From: Burkholderiales bacterium
GTDB taxonomy: Bacteria; Pseudomonadota; Gammaproteobacteria; Burkholderiales; SG8-41
DNA length: 64,000 bases
Assembly (NCBI GenBank): GCA_019744975.1
Contig: JAIETP010000010.1
Location: 210,952-274,951, forward strand
Direction: 5' to 3'
The number at the start of each line of letters is the position of its first letter. The stretch's first letter is position 1. Positions 46,918 through 57,130 of this stretch are shown here, piece by piece. A program made the translations under genes and the position numbers. The notes beneath the pieces were generated by a model that was given only the letters and a program-made list of their open reading frames with translations, searched no databases and was not told where the DNA came from.

Positions 46918-48168
46918 ATGTCGAATGCCGCAACATCCCCGGTGCCTTCTTCCGCCGACCGCGCCGCGCCGCATCTGATCAGCGCCGCGGCCCCGCGCGC
47001 GCTGCGGCTGATGCTCGCGCTGGAGGATTTCGAGGCGCCCGCGCGGCGTTACATTCCGCGGCCGATCTACGGTTATGTGTCAGGCGGCGTCGAGCGCAAC
47101 GTGACGCTGGACTGGAACCGCTCGGTGTTCGACGAACTTGCGCTGGTGCCGCGGATGCTGGTCAATGTGTCGCAGCGTTCACAGAAGACCGAGCTGTTCG
47201 GACGAACTTACGATTCACCCTTCGGCATTTCGCCCATGGGCGGCACCTCGCTGGCCGCGTTCCGGGGCGACCTCGCGCTGGCCACCGCCGCCGCCTCGCG
47301 CAACATCCCGATGATCCTGAGCGGTGCATCGCTGACGCCGCTGGAAACCGTACGCAAGGCCGCCCCCAACCACACCTGGTTCCAGGCCTACCTGCCCGGT
47401 GAGGCACAGGCGATCACCGAACTCGTCGAACGCGTGGCCATAGCCGGTTACGACACGCTGGTGCTGACGGTGGACATTCCCGTGGGATCGAACCGTGAAA
47501 ACAATGTGCGCAACGGTTACAACGCGCCGCTGCGACCCAATCTGCGGCTCGCGCTGCAATGCCTGGCGCGGCCGAGATGGCTGATCGGCACGGCGCTGCG
47601 CACTTACTTTACGCAGGGCATGCCGCATTTCGAGAACATGGGCAAACGCACGCCGCTGGTGTCGAGCACCGCCGTGCGCGAACGCGCCAACCGCGATCAC
47701 CTGAACTGGGAGCATTTCGCGTTGATGCGCCGGTTATGGAAAGGCAGGCTGGTGATCAAGGGCATCCTCGACAAGCGTGACGCGGTCATCGCGCGCGAAC
47801 ACGGCGCCGACGGCATCATCGTTTCCAACCACGGCGGCCGCCAGCTCGACTCGGCGTCCTCACCACTGCGCGTACTACCCGGCATCGTCGCCGCAGCCGG
47901 CGACATGACAGTGATGATGGACAGCGGTGTGCGCCGCGGCACCGACGCGCTGAAGGCGTTGGCGCTGGGTGCAAAGTTCGTGTTTGTCGGCCGGCCGATG
48001 CTCTACGCAGCGGCGGTCGCCGGCGAAACCGGCGTGCGCCATGCCATCCGGCTGCTGCACGATGAGATCGACCGCGACATGGCGATGCTTGGCGCCAATA
48101 CGATCACCGAAGTGAAGCGCGAAATGCTGATGGATGCGCGCGGCTTCGACGCCTACGGCCTGCCCTGA
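46918..48168 (+). CDS. FMN-dependent alpha-hydroxyacid oxidase/dehydrogenase
   Basis: 416 residues. It is the TIM-barrel FMN family that includes L-lactate and mandelate dehydrogenases and glycolate oxidase: SPFGISPMGGTSLAAF, TWFQAYLPG, DTLVLTVDIPVGSNRENNVRNG, LVIKGILDKRDAVIAREHGADGI and IIVSNHGGRQLDSASSPLRVLP with the catalytic His. There is no signal peptide or membrane tail, so a cytoplasmic oxidase is likely. The palindrome at 48334-48350 lies downstream, not in its promoter. The substrate is a 2-hydroxyacid, not specified by sequence. Confidence 0.92.
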   Translation: MSNAATSPVPSSADRAAPHLISAAAPRALRLMLALEDFEAPARRYIPRPIYGYVSGGVERNVTLDWNRSVFDELALVPRMLVNVSQRSQKTELFGRTYDSPFGISPMGGTSLAAFRGDLALATAAASRNIPMILSGASLTPLETVRKAAPNHTWFQAYLPGEAQAITELVERVAIAGYDTLVLTVDIPVGSNRENNVRNGYNAPLRPNLRLALQCLARPRWLIGTALRTYFTQGMPHFENMGKRTPLVSSTAVRERANRDHLNWEHFALMRRLWKGRLVIKGILDKRDAVIAREHGADGIIVSNHGGRQLDSASSPLRVLPGIVAAAGDMTVMMDSGVRRGTDALKALALGAKFVFVGRPMLYAAAVAGETGVRHAIRLLHDEIDRDMAMLGANTITEVKREMLMDARGFDAYGLP

Positions 48169-48469
48169 CCCGCTGCGGCGGGTTTGCGTGTTCCTATTTT
48201 GCGCAGCTGCGCCCAGGCACCCGCCTGGCTGATGCCCCTGAAAGCCGAATTAAGGACCGCCGCGAAGCCGTACAGCACGATATTTCCCCTGGCGCGAGTG
48301 TAAATCGGGCAATACATGCGTCCGACCCCGGTTATTCCATTTTGTGGAATCCCAAACCCCAAAATGTCAATTGTAATTGCTATTACTGCAGGGCTCGCCC
48401 TAGAATCCCTGCACGGCGCGGCTCGATCCGCACCCGAGTGTTCTAAAAAATTCACCCAGGAGGAAACCG
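48169..48469. promoter_or_regulatory. Intergenic region with 17-bp operator-like palindrome
   Basis: 301 bases before the OmpA-like lipoprotein gene. At 48334-48350 lies a perfect dyad, ATTCCA-TTTTG-TGGAAT. It is followed by an AT-rich patch with CAATTGTAATTG near 48367-48378. Its size and half-sites resemble operators of IclR-type or similar dimeric regulators; that link is inference. The dyad is 120 bases from the downstream start codon, and an AGGAGG site precedes 48470. Confidence 0.5.
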
Positions 48470-48970
48470 ATGAGAATTTTGCCTTTGAGCGCTGCCGCCA
48501 TGGCCGCGCTGCTTGCCGGCTGCGCCGCCAGCCCGGAACTGGTCAGTTGCCTGCAACCCAACCGCCGTGTTGCCGTGGAAGTCACCGGCAGCAAGGAGAA
48601 ACCGCCGGCCAAACCCGGGGCCAAACCGGGACGCGACAACGTGCTGCTGAAATCCATGGCACAGGGCGATGGCGCCTGGGACCAGAACGGCGCCGCCCTT
48701 AAAGCCGGCGGCCAGGCCGAACTCGACAAAATCGTGAGCTTGATCCAGAACGGCATCAAGAAAGATCCGCGCCCGGTCAACATCGGTTCGGTGATCATCA
48801 CCGGCCACACCGACAGACTGGAAGCGGAAAACAATGCCAACCTTGACGAGCAGCGCGCGAAAGCCGTGCAGACTTACCTCGCACAAAAAGGACTCGATCC
48901 GAAACTGATGTTCTGGGAAGGCAAGGACGCCCGGGAACCGATGCCTGTTACGAAATTCTGCGCTGACTGA
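48470..48970 (+). CDS. OmpA-like peptidoglycan-binding lipoprotein
   Basis: 166 residues with a lipobox (AALLAGC, Cys about residue 18). The C-terminal half has the OmpA C-terminal pattern: VNIGSVIITGHTDRLEAENN, then NLDEQRAKAVQTYLAQKGLDP, in which HTD and the Arg contact peptidoglycan. The linker is Pro/Lys-rich. It would anchor the outer membrane to the wall. A strong terminator follows directly. Confidence 0.85.
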   Translation: MRILPLSAAAMAALLAGCAASPELVSCLQPNRRVAVEVTGSKEKPPAKPGAKPGRDNVLLKSMAQGDGAWDQNGAALKAGGQAELDKIVSLIQNGIKKDPRPVNIGSVIITGHTDRLEAENNANLDEQRAKAVQTYLAQKGLDPKLMFWEGKDAREPMPVTKFCAD

Positions 48971-48996
48971 GAGCAGCGTACCCTGGAGGAGGGTTC

Positions 48997-49022
48997 ACCC
49001 CGCTGCGGCGGGGTATTTTTTT
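48997..49022 (+). terminator. Rho-independent terminator
   Basis: The hairpin ACCCCGC-TGCG-GCGGGGT has a perfect 7-bp stem (48997-49014) followed by A and seven T (49016-49022). It lies 27 bases after the OmpA-like lipoprotein stop on the plus strand. Confidence 0.9.
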
Positions 49023-49043
49023 GAACATGGCGGCGACCCGCAA

Positions 49044-49940
49044 TCAAGCCGGGACGGGAACCCCCTCCTGTTCACAGGAATTCGCGACATCGCTTACTGT
49101 CACGCGGCGCATGTCGCGCACCCAGCGCAGATCGTCGAAATCGGTACCGCGATGCATGGTGCAGCGGTTGTCCCACATCACCAACTCATTGGGCCGCCAG
49201 CGATGGGTGTAGGTGAACTGGCGTTGCGTGACATGGGCAATCAGTTCATCGATCAGCGCACGGCCTTCGCCATCCGGCATGCCCCAGATGCGACCCGCAT
49301 GTGACGCCACATACAGCGATTTGCGCTGATTCTGCGGAATCGTGCGCACCAGCACCTGCGGCACCGGCGGCAAGCGTTTTTGTTCCTCCTCGGTGAACTC
49401 GGAAAATCCGCTGCGCCGGCGCGAGGTGGCGATCCAGTGTTCGACAACCAGTCCCTCCAGTTTCTTTTTCATGGCCTCGGGCAAGGCGTCATAGGCCGCG
49501 CGCTGGTCGGCGAACTGGGTATGCCCGCCGATGGGCGCAATGGTTTCCGCATAGAGCAGCGAACAGATGCTCGGCAGGCGCTTGAAGGAGCTGTCGGTAT
49601 GCCAGAGTCTGTTGCCGGCTTTGTACATGCGCTGGCGGCTGGTCTCGCCCCAGATCTTGCCGTCGGCAGCCAGATTGGAAATGTCGGCAAACGCGCCGCT
49701 GAAACGAGAGGGCGTGGCTTTCGGATCCAGTGTGCGATCCGTCTCGATCGGTCCGAAATGGGCGGAAAATGCCAGTTGCTGGTCCTGATTCAATTGCTGC
49801 TGCGGAAACACCAGCACCGCGTATTTCCAGAAGGCCTGTTTGATCGACTCGATATCCTCTGCCGCCAGTGGTTTCGACAAATCGACATCGCCGATCTCCG
49901 CGGCGAAATCCGGTGTGACCGGATAAATGGTCATGCTCAT
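49044..49940 (-). CDS. TauD/TfdA-family Fe(II)/2-oxoglutarate-dependent dioxygenase
   Basis: 298 residues with an AGGAGGAGG site before ATG 49940. The iron ligands are visible as RLWHTDSSFK (His114, Asp116) and the distal His in TMHRGTDFDD; the 2-oxoglutarate Arg follows in RDMRRVTV. The N-terminus (MTIYPVTPDFAAEIGDVDLS) is typical of the family. Substrates include taurine, 2,4-D and related acids, so sulfonate or aryloxy-acid degradation is possible but not shown. Confidence 0.93.
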   Translation of the reverse strand: MSMTIYPVTPDFAAEIGDVDLSKPLAAEDIESIKQAFWKYAVLVFPQQQLNQDQQLAFSAHFGPIETDRTLDPKATPSRFSGAFADISNLAADGKIWGETSRQRMYKAGNRLWHTDSSFKRLPSICSLLYAETIAPIGGHTQFADQRAAYDALPEAMKKKLEGLVVEHWIATSRRRSGFSEFTEEEQKRLPPVPQVLVRTIPQNQRKSLYVASHAGRIWGMPDGEGRALIDELIAHVTQRQFTYTHRWRPNELVMWDNRCTMHRGTDFDDLRWVRDMRRVTVSDVANSCEQEGVPVPA

Positions 49941-50136
49941 TTTTGCCGCCTCCTCCTGCGTTCCGGAAAACCCGTTTTATAAAATTCCAAGCCATAAATT
50001 ATGTTCCTGCCGGACGCGAAATGCGATGGTGCACATTGCGAACTTTTTTGCCGCAATTCGACCGCAGGAAAAACCGCCCCGCTGCGGCTACACTGCAGCC
50101 ATCCGGGCGGGACCCGGCATACCTCAAGGAGGAGTG

Positions 50137-50433
50137 ATGGCCAAGGCTTACTGGGTGGTGTGTTACCGGGCAATCAAGGACGCGGAGGCATTCAAACGTT
50201 ACGCCAGCGTGGCGCCGGCCGCGGTGCAGGCCAGCGGCGGGCGTTTCCTGGTGCGCGGCATGGCGGCGAAAGTGTATGAAGCCGGCATCCAGCAACGCGT
50301 GGTGGTCATCGAATTCGACAGCCTGGCGCAGGCGCTTGCGGCGCACGACACGCCGGCCTACCAGGCTGCGCTGAAGGAACTCGACGGCGGAGCCGTCGAG
50401 CGCGACCTGCGCATCATTGAGGGCATCGCCTGA
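50137..50433 (+). CDS. DUF1330 family protein
   Basis: 98 residues from ATG 50137 after a strong AAGGAGGAG site. AYWVVCYRAIKDAEAFKRYASVAPAAVQASGGRFLVRG (split after KDAEA) and VIEFDSLAQALAAHDTPAYQAAL are the DUF1330 ferredoxin-like dimer pattern. The function of the family is unclear. It is convergent with recQ. Confidence 0.9.
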   Translation: MAKAYWVVCYRAIKDAEAFKRYASVAPAAVQASGGRFLVRGMAAKVYEAGIQQRVVVIEFDSLAQALAAHDTPAYQAALKELDGGAVERDLRIIEGIA

Positions 50434-50516
50434 CCGCGAGCCCGCGATCTGGGGGCTGCATGCCCCGGTTGTTCAGGGACTGCAACCCGCGGCGCACCAA
50501 CCCGGTCTTCCGGATT

Positions 50517-52325
<1,809 letters not shown>

Positions 52326-52449
52326 TGCGGGGTGATGGGCCTGAGAGGATCGCTTGCGCAGGCCGGACCCAAACGGATAAATCTTAAAATATTGTTTAAA
52401 ATCAAATGCTTATGATGATGCCATGGTAACAACCCTCTTTGCAATCAGC

Positions 52450-52494
52450 CGCATTACATTCAACCGCATCACATTCAACCGCATCACATTCAAC
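52450..52494. repeat. Three 15-bp tandem repeats
   Basis: Three adjacent units of CGCATCACATTCAAC (the first differs at one base) span 52450-52494, overlapping the last bases of the Ldh-family gene on the minus strand and lying in the recQ promoter region. The AT-rich segment that follows up to 52370 may include the recQ promoter. Confidence 0.8.
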
Positions 52495-53503
52495 TTTTGC
52501 GTGTACGCCCGGCCAGCTTTCGCAGTTCCTGGTGCAAATTATCCGCAATCGCAATGCCCTCTGCCCGTGCGTGAGCAGTCGCCTGTTGCCGTCGCGCACC
52601 GGGCAGCCTCACCCCTTCATCCACCAGCATCTGACCGACCATGTCTTCGATGCGCGCAAAATATTCATCGGCGCCGGCCAGCGCCTGCGGATTGATGGCA
52701 ATAATCGCGTGGCCGATGCGCGGTTTGTTGCCGGGCTCGAAGTACGAATCATTTTCATGACTAAGCGCGGCACCAGTCAAAGCCACACACAGCGCTTCAA
52801 CCATCAGCGCCAGCGCAGTACCCTTGACGCCACCGATGGCGGTCAGGCTGCCGGTCAGCGCCGCTTGTGCACTGGTGGTCGGATTGCCGTCGCGATCCAC
52901 CGCCCAGCCCAAAGGGATCTCTTTCCCTTCCTTCGCCATCAGCATGATCTTGCCGCGGGTGACTTCGGTCAGTGACAGGTCGATGACGATGGGCGCGGCA
53001 TTTTTGCGCGGAAAAATCGCGGCAATCGGGTTGGTGCCAAAAAATGCTTTTTTACCACCCCAGGCATTGATCGCCGCCGGTGAATTGGTCAGCGCGATGC
53101 CCGCCATGCCCGCCGCGGCGATCGGCGCGAGATGATAGGCCGCTGCGCCAAAATGATGGCTGTTGGTGACGCCGGCAAACGCGATGCCGTAACGCTGCGC
53201 GCGTTTGATCGCTTCCTTCACCGCCAGTGCCGCCGCCGGAAACGCCAGTCCGCCGCCGGCGTCGATCAGGCAACAAGCGCCGGTTTTGCGTACGAGCTTC
53301 GGTTTGGCCTTGCCGTCGGCGCGCCCCTCGCGCAGGTGCTGCGCATACAAGGCGACGCGCGACAGACCATGGCCGGACAGGCCTTCGGCTTCGGCTGCCA
53401 CCAGCGCCTGCGCGGTGGCATCGGCCATGGACTTGGAGGCGCCGGCGCGTTTCAGCGCGCGCGCGGCGAGATCGGTCAGTTCATCCAGTGCAAGCTTGGG
53501 CAT
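52490..53503 (-). CDS. Ldh family malate/L-lactate/ureidoglycolate-type dehydrogenase
   Basis: 337 residues. The NAD(P)-dependent LDH2/MDH2 family pattern is clear: GLSRVALYAQHLREG, FAGVTNSHHFGAAAYHLAPIA (the HHFG catalytic region), FGTNPIAAIFPR, VIDLSLTEVTRGKIM and PLGWAVDRDGNPTTSAQAAL. This family oxidises 2-hydroxydicarboxylates such as malate or ureidoglycolate with NAD(P). It lies 18 bases after the Bug gene in the same direction and closes the catabolic cluster, consistent with oxidation of an imported hydroxyacid. Confidence 0.92.
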   Translation of the reverse strand: MPKLALDELTDLAARALKRAGASKSMADATAQALVAAEAEGLSGHGLSRVALYAQHLREGRADGKAKPKLVRKTGACCLIDAGGGLAFPAAALAVKEAIKRAQRYGIAFAGVTNSHHFGAAAYHLAPIAAAGMAGIALTNSPAAINAWGGKKAFFGTNPIAAIFPRKNAAPIVIDLSLTEVTRGKIMLMAKEGKEIPLGWAVDRDGNPTTSAQAALTGSLTAIGGVKGTALALMVEALCVALTGAALSHENDSYFEPGNKPRIGHAIIAINPQALAGADEYFARIEDMVGQMLVDEGVRLPGARRQQATAHARAEGIAIADNLHQELRKLAGRTRKS

Positions 53504-53521
53504 TGCAGTACAAGTCCTGTG

Positions 53522-54487
53522 TCAGTCGACGGTGGTGCCGGATTGTTTGGCCACGTCCGCCCACTTCGCGGCTTCCGCCCTGAAAAACGCGGTGAATTCC
53601 GCCGGCGTATTGCCGCTGGGTTCCGCGCCTTCGGCACGGATACGCTGCACGACCTCGGGCGACTTCACTGCAGCGACCCATTCACGATAGAGTTTTTCCT
53701 GCACTGGTTGTGGTGTTTTCGACGGCACCAGCAGGCCGTTCCATTGCACCGCCACGTGACCTTTGACACCGGCTTCTTCCATGGTCGGTACTTCCGGCGC
53801 AACATTCGAGCGCACTTTGTCGGCAACACCCAGACCGCGCAGGCGGTTGGAGCGAATGTGCGGTGCTGCCACCGGCATCACCACGAATGCGACCTGCGAT
53901 TCACCGGTCAGCAACGCAACCGTTGCCGGCGCGGCGCCCTTGTACGGCAGATGGGTAATCCGCGTGCCGGTTTTGACCCGCAGCATTTCCATCGCCATAT
54001 GCGACATGGTGCCGGTGCCGGCCGATGAATAATCCAGGGAATTCGGTTTGCTGCGGGCCAGCGCCACCAGATCCTTGACGCTTTTTGCCGGCAGTGCCGG
54101 ATGCGCCACCAGCACAAACGGGTACGAAGAGGCCATCGATATCGCGGCAAAATCCTTCACCGGGTCAAAGGACAGTTTTTTGTAAATCGCCGGGCTGATC
54201 GATATCGAGGAATTGGCGAAAAACACCGTATAACCATCGCCCGGCGCCTTGGCCACGATGTCGGCAGCGATGTTGCCGCTGGCCCCGGCGCGGTTGTCAA
54301 CCACCACCTGCTGGCCGAGTTGCTGCGAATATTTCTGCGCGATGATGCGCGCCACCAGGTCACTGCCGCCGCCGGCCGGGAACGGCAGCACCATGCGGAT
54401 GGAACGGGTGGGGAATTCCTGGGCAGCAACGGGAACCGCGGTCAGGACGGCAGCCAACGCAGCAACAAATGCAGCAGAACGGAACAT
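53522..54487 (-). CDS. Bug/TctC-family substrate-binding protein
   Basis: 321 residues from ATG 54487, chosen for the AGGAGGAG site. A signal peptide (SAAFVAALAAVLTAVPVAA) and family motifs are present: FPTRSIRMVLPFPAGGGSD, VVVDNRAGASGNIAADI, FANSSISISPAIYKKL and HLPYKGAAPATVALLTG. It is directly before the Ldh-family gene and after the flavoprotein gene, so it probably captures the substrate of the cluster in the periplasm. Confidence 0.93.
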   Translation of the reverse strand: MFRSAAFVAALAAVLTAVPVAAQEFPTRSIRMVLPFPAGGGSDLVARIIAQKYSQQLGQQVVVDNRAGASGNIAADIVAKAPGDGYTVFFANSSISISPAIYKKLSFDPVKDFAAISMASSYPFVLVAHPALPAKSVKDLVALARSKPNSLDYSSAGTGTMSHMAMEMLRVKTGTRITHLPYKGAAPATVALLTGESQVAFVVMPVAAPHIRSNRLRGLGVADKVRSNVAPEVPTMEEAGVKGHVAVQWNGLLVPSKTPQPVQEKLYREWVAAVKSPEVVQRIRAEGAEPSGNTPAEFTAFFRAEAAKWADVAKQSGTTVD

Positions 54488-54528
54488 GACTCCTCCTAGT
54501 GTACGGGCTGAACCTGCTTGAACCTTCC

Positions 54529-54566
54529 GGGATCTGTTAACGATCATTTCGTGAGTGCGACGGCGA
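54529..54566. repeat. Partial copy of the 43925 palindromic element
   Basis: GGGATCTGTTAACGATCATTTC followed by GTGAGTGCGACGGCGA (shown in two parts) matches the left arm and loop start of the element at 43925-44013 with several substitutions. The right arm is missing. It lies in the gap between the flavoprotein gene and the Bug gene. Confidence 0.7.
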
Positions 54567-54612
54567 GTCTCCTCTGCCGACCGGGAAAAATCAAACCCTT
54601 TGCAAACACCAA

Positions 54613-56331
54613 TCAGGCGGCAGCGGTAAGCAGGGATTGTCCGGGTTTGACGCGGGTAAAACGTACCGGCCGGGTTTCGCTGGCAAAACGCCCGCCCTGC
54701 CAGCTGACGCAGGTGTAACGGGAATTCTCCAGGTCGCGCACCTCCGGAAAATCGGCGCGGAAATGCGAGCCGCGCGAGTCTTCACGCGCCATCGCGGCAA
54801 AACGGATTGACTTCGACACCAATACCAGGTTTTTCAGGTTCATCCAGTCATGCCAGGTCAGGTTGTAGGCCAGCGTAGCACCGTCGACACCGGTCGCATC
54901 CAGCCGGGCATCGAGCTCGTCGAGCAGTCCCGAGGCACGGTTCAGCGAAGCGGCGTCGCGCACGATGCCGACATCGTCCCACATGACGGTATATAACTGT
55001 TCGCGGATGGCATTGATGTCGCCACCCTTGCGCGTCAGCGGCGCACGGCAGCGTACCACCGCGGCGTCGATCGCTTCCTGGTCCGGCGCGCGAAATTCGC
55101 CATGTGCTTTAACCCAGCCCGGCATCACGTCGCCGGCAATACCGCCGAACACTGTGGAATTGGCAACACCATTGCCGCCGAGACGATTGGCGCCGTGTAC
55201 GCCACCGGAATCCTCCCCCGCGACAAACAGCCCGGGCAAATCAGTGGTGCAATCGGTTTTGAATACGACACCGCCCATCATGTAATGCGCGGTGGGCACC
55301 ACATCGACCAGTCCGCTGACCAGATCAAAACCACAATCGGCGCAGCGCTCGACCATGCCCTTGAACTCCTTGCGCACCATCACCGGATCAAGATGTTTCA
55401 TGGTGATGTACAACCCGCCGTTCTGGTTGACCCGGCCGGCGCGCATTTCCTCGTACATGCCGCGGCTGACGATGTCACGCGTTGCGCGCTCATTCCGCTT
55501 GTCATAGTTGTGCATGAAACGTTCACCCGCGCCGTTCAGCAGATAACCGCCGGCGCCGCGCAGCCCCTCTTCGATGATGGTGCCGGTGATGCGGGTATCG
55601 GAACCGGCGATCAGGCCGGTCGGATGGAACTGCACCATTTCCATGTCGCGCAGCATCAGTCCGCCTCGGAGCGCCATTGCCATGCCGTCGCAGCTCTTGT
55701 CGCCGCTGGGCGTGTGGAATTTGTACATGGTCGGGCCGCCGCCGGTGGCCAGCAACACCGCCTGCGCCTGCACGAACACGAATTCACCCGTGCGCATGTC
55801 GATCATCAGCACGCCGGCAATCGCGTCACCCGCTTTGTTTTTGATGAACTCCACGGCGCGATGTTCTTCGAGGCGGTTGATGCCGCGCGCCCACACCTGC
55901 TCGGCGAGGCGGTTGATGATTTCAATACCGGTCAGGTCGCCCTTGTGCACGGTACGGTCAAAGGTCTGGCCGGCGAAGGCTTTCTGGTGGATGCTGCCAT
56001 CGGGGTTGCGGTCAAAAAAGCAGCCGAGTTCGTTTTCGAGTTCGTGGATGCGCTCCACCGCAGTCTCGACCAGCGTCCACGCCAGGTCCTGGTCGGGCAG
56101 CCATTTGCCGCCCTCAATGGTGTCCATGAAATGACGTTCAACGGAGTCGCCCGCGGCCAGCGCCACGTTGTAACCGCCCTGCACCATGCGCGTGCAGCCG
56201 GTTTTGCCGAGCAGGCCCTTTACCGCGACGGTGATCGACAGTGCGGGATTGTGCTGGTGGGCATGCAGCGCGGCGAACAGGCCGGCGCCACCGGAGCCGA
56301 GAATCAGAATATCTGTTTTGATGGTTTGCAT
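54613..56331 (-). CDS. Succinate dehydrogenase/fumarate reductase-like flavoprotein subunit without FAD-linking His
   Basis: 572 residues. The FAD site is LILGSGGAGLFAALHA. The catalytic set of the family is retained: QFHPTGL (His), NERATRDIVSRGM (Arg), TAHYMMGGV (His) and NRLGGNGVANS (Arg). The position of the His that binds FAD covalently in SdhA/FrdA reads GCTRMVQGG, with Cys instead, so FAD is probably noncovalent, as in L-aspartate oxidase or soluble fumarate reductases. A matching iron-sulfur subunit and anchors lie at 60596-62058, so a four-subunit complex is likely although its genes are interrupted by others. The substrate may be a substituted succinate; that is inference. Confidence 0.88.
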   Translation of the reverse strand: MQTIKTDILILGSGGAGLFAALHAHQHNPALSITVAVKGLLGKTGCTRMVQGGYNVALAAGDSVERHFMDTIEGGKWLPDQDLAWTLVETAVERIHELENELGCFFDRNPDGSIHQKAFAGQTFDRTVHKGDLTGIEIINRLAEQVWARGINRLEEHRAVEFIKNKAGDAIAGVLMIDMRTGEFVFVQAQAVLLATGGGPTMYKFHTPSGDKSCDGMAMALRGGLMLRDMEMVQFHPTGLIAGSDTRITGTIIEEGLRGAGGYLLNGAGERFMHNYDKRNERATRDIVSRGMYEEMRAGRVNQNGGLYITMKHLDPVMVRKEFKGMVERCADCGFDLVSGLVDVVPTAHYMMGGVVFKTDCTTDLPGLFVAGEDSGGVHGANRLGGNGVANSTVFGGIAGDVMPGWVKAHGEFRAPDQEAIDAAVVRCRAPLTRKGGDINAIREQLYTVMWDDVGIVRDAASLNRASGLLDELDARLDATGVDGATLAYNLTWHDWMNLKNLVLVSKSIRFAAMAREDSRGSHFRADFPEVRDLENSRYTCVSWQGGRFASETRPVRFTRVKPGQSLLTAAA

Positions 56332-56360
56332 AAGGTCAAAAGCCTTAATTCAAAAACTTA

Positions 56361-56449
56361 GCCACAGAGGTCACAGAGAACACAGGGGAAACCCTGAATT
56401 GCCAGTTTATGTTTTTGATGTTCTCTGTGAACTCTGTGACCTCTGTGGC
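56361..56449. repeat. Imperfect inverted repeat of CCACAGAGG type
   Basis: GCCACAGAGGTCACAGAG (56361-56378) faces CTCTGTGACCTCTGTGGC (56432-56449), an 18-bp perfect match, with an extra CTCTGTGA copy on the right side. It fills the 128-base gap between the flavoprotein start and the fumarase beta-subunit stop. This motif type is common as intergenic repeats in environmental bacteria. It may act as mRNA punctuation. Confidence 0.8.
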
Positions 56450-56459
56450 AAAAAGGTTT

Positions 56460-57071
56460 TCAGGTTTTCACGCCCAACGCCGCGAGCACTCCCGCACGTT
56501 TGTCTTTGGCTGCGGCATTCACTGCCGTGTACAGGCTGCCGCCGTGCGAATCCATTGCCACCAGCAGCGGGCCGAAACCCTTGATGCGGAACTTCCACAG
56601 CGATTCCGGATTGAGATCGTCGAGGTCAACCTCCTCGATCTGCTCGATCCAGGTCGTCTCCAGCGCCGCGGTGCCGCCGATGATCGCGAGATACACGCCG
56701 CCGATTTCGCTGAAGGCTTTGGCCGAGGACGCGAACAATCCGCCCTTGCCGATGATGATGCGCACGCCGTACTGCGCCATCAGCGGCTGGGTGAAACGCT
56801 CCATGCGCGCGCTGGTGGTGGTGCCGATGCAGATCGGCGCATAACCAGAGGGATGCGCCTCGGTTTCACCGACCCACTTGACGTTGGGGGCGGTGTGCAC
56901 CACGGCATGGCCGCGCATGTCGAAACGTGTCTTGCGGCCGTGGTCGAACATGTGGATCTGCGTCGCATCGCGGATGCCGTACAGCGTCTGGTGCAGCGTG
57001 ACGGTGTCGTTGATGCGGAGCTTGCGCACCTGCTCTTCACTCACCGGCATGTTAAGTTCGTAATGGGCCAT
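56460..57071 (-). CDS. Class I fumarate hydratase/tartrate dehydratase beta subunit
   Basis: 203 residues. It is the swivelling C-terminal domain of two-subunit class I fumarases and L-tartrate dehydratases: TVTLHQTLYGIRDATQIHMFD, HTAPNVKW, SGYAPICIGTTTSARMERF, IIGKGGLFASSAKAFSEIGGVYLAIIGGTAAL (each broken by turns). It works with the alpha subunit encoded 59 bases upstream. These enzymes hydrate fumarate to malate and some also act on mesaconate or tartrate. Confidence 0.93.
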   Translation of the reverse strand: MAHYELNMPVSEEQVRKLRINDTVTLHQTLYGIRDATQIHMFDHGRKTRFDMRGHAVVHTAPNVKWVGETEAHPSGYAPICIGTTTSARMERFTQPLMAQYGVRIIIGKGGLFASSAKAFSEIGGVYLAIIGGTAALETTWIEQIEEVDLDDLNPESLWKFRIKGFGPLLVAMDSHGGSLYTAVNAAAKDKRAGVLAALGVKT

Positions 57072-57130
57072 TGGAATTTGGTGACTGGTAATTGGTGACT
57101 TGTGACTGGTCTAAACCTAGTAGCCGTAGA

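Noticed and set aside
55102..56361. Long plus-strand open frame (419 codons) opposite the flavoprotein gene
   Set aside because: It is the antisense shadow of a well-supported GC-rich gene; it lacks a ribosome-binding site and domain-like sequence.
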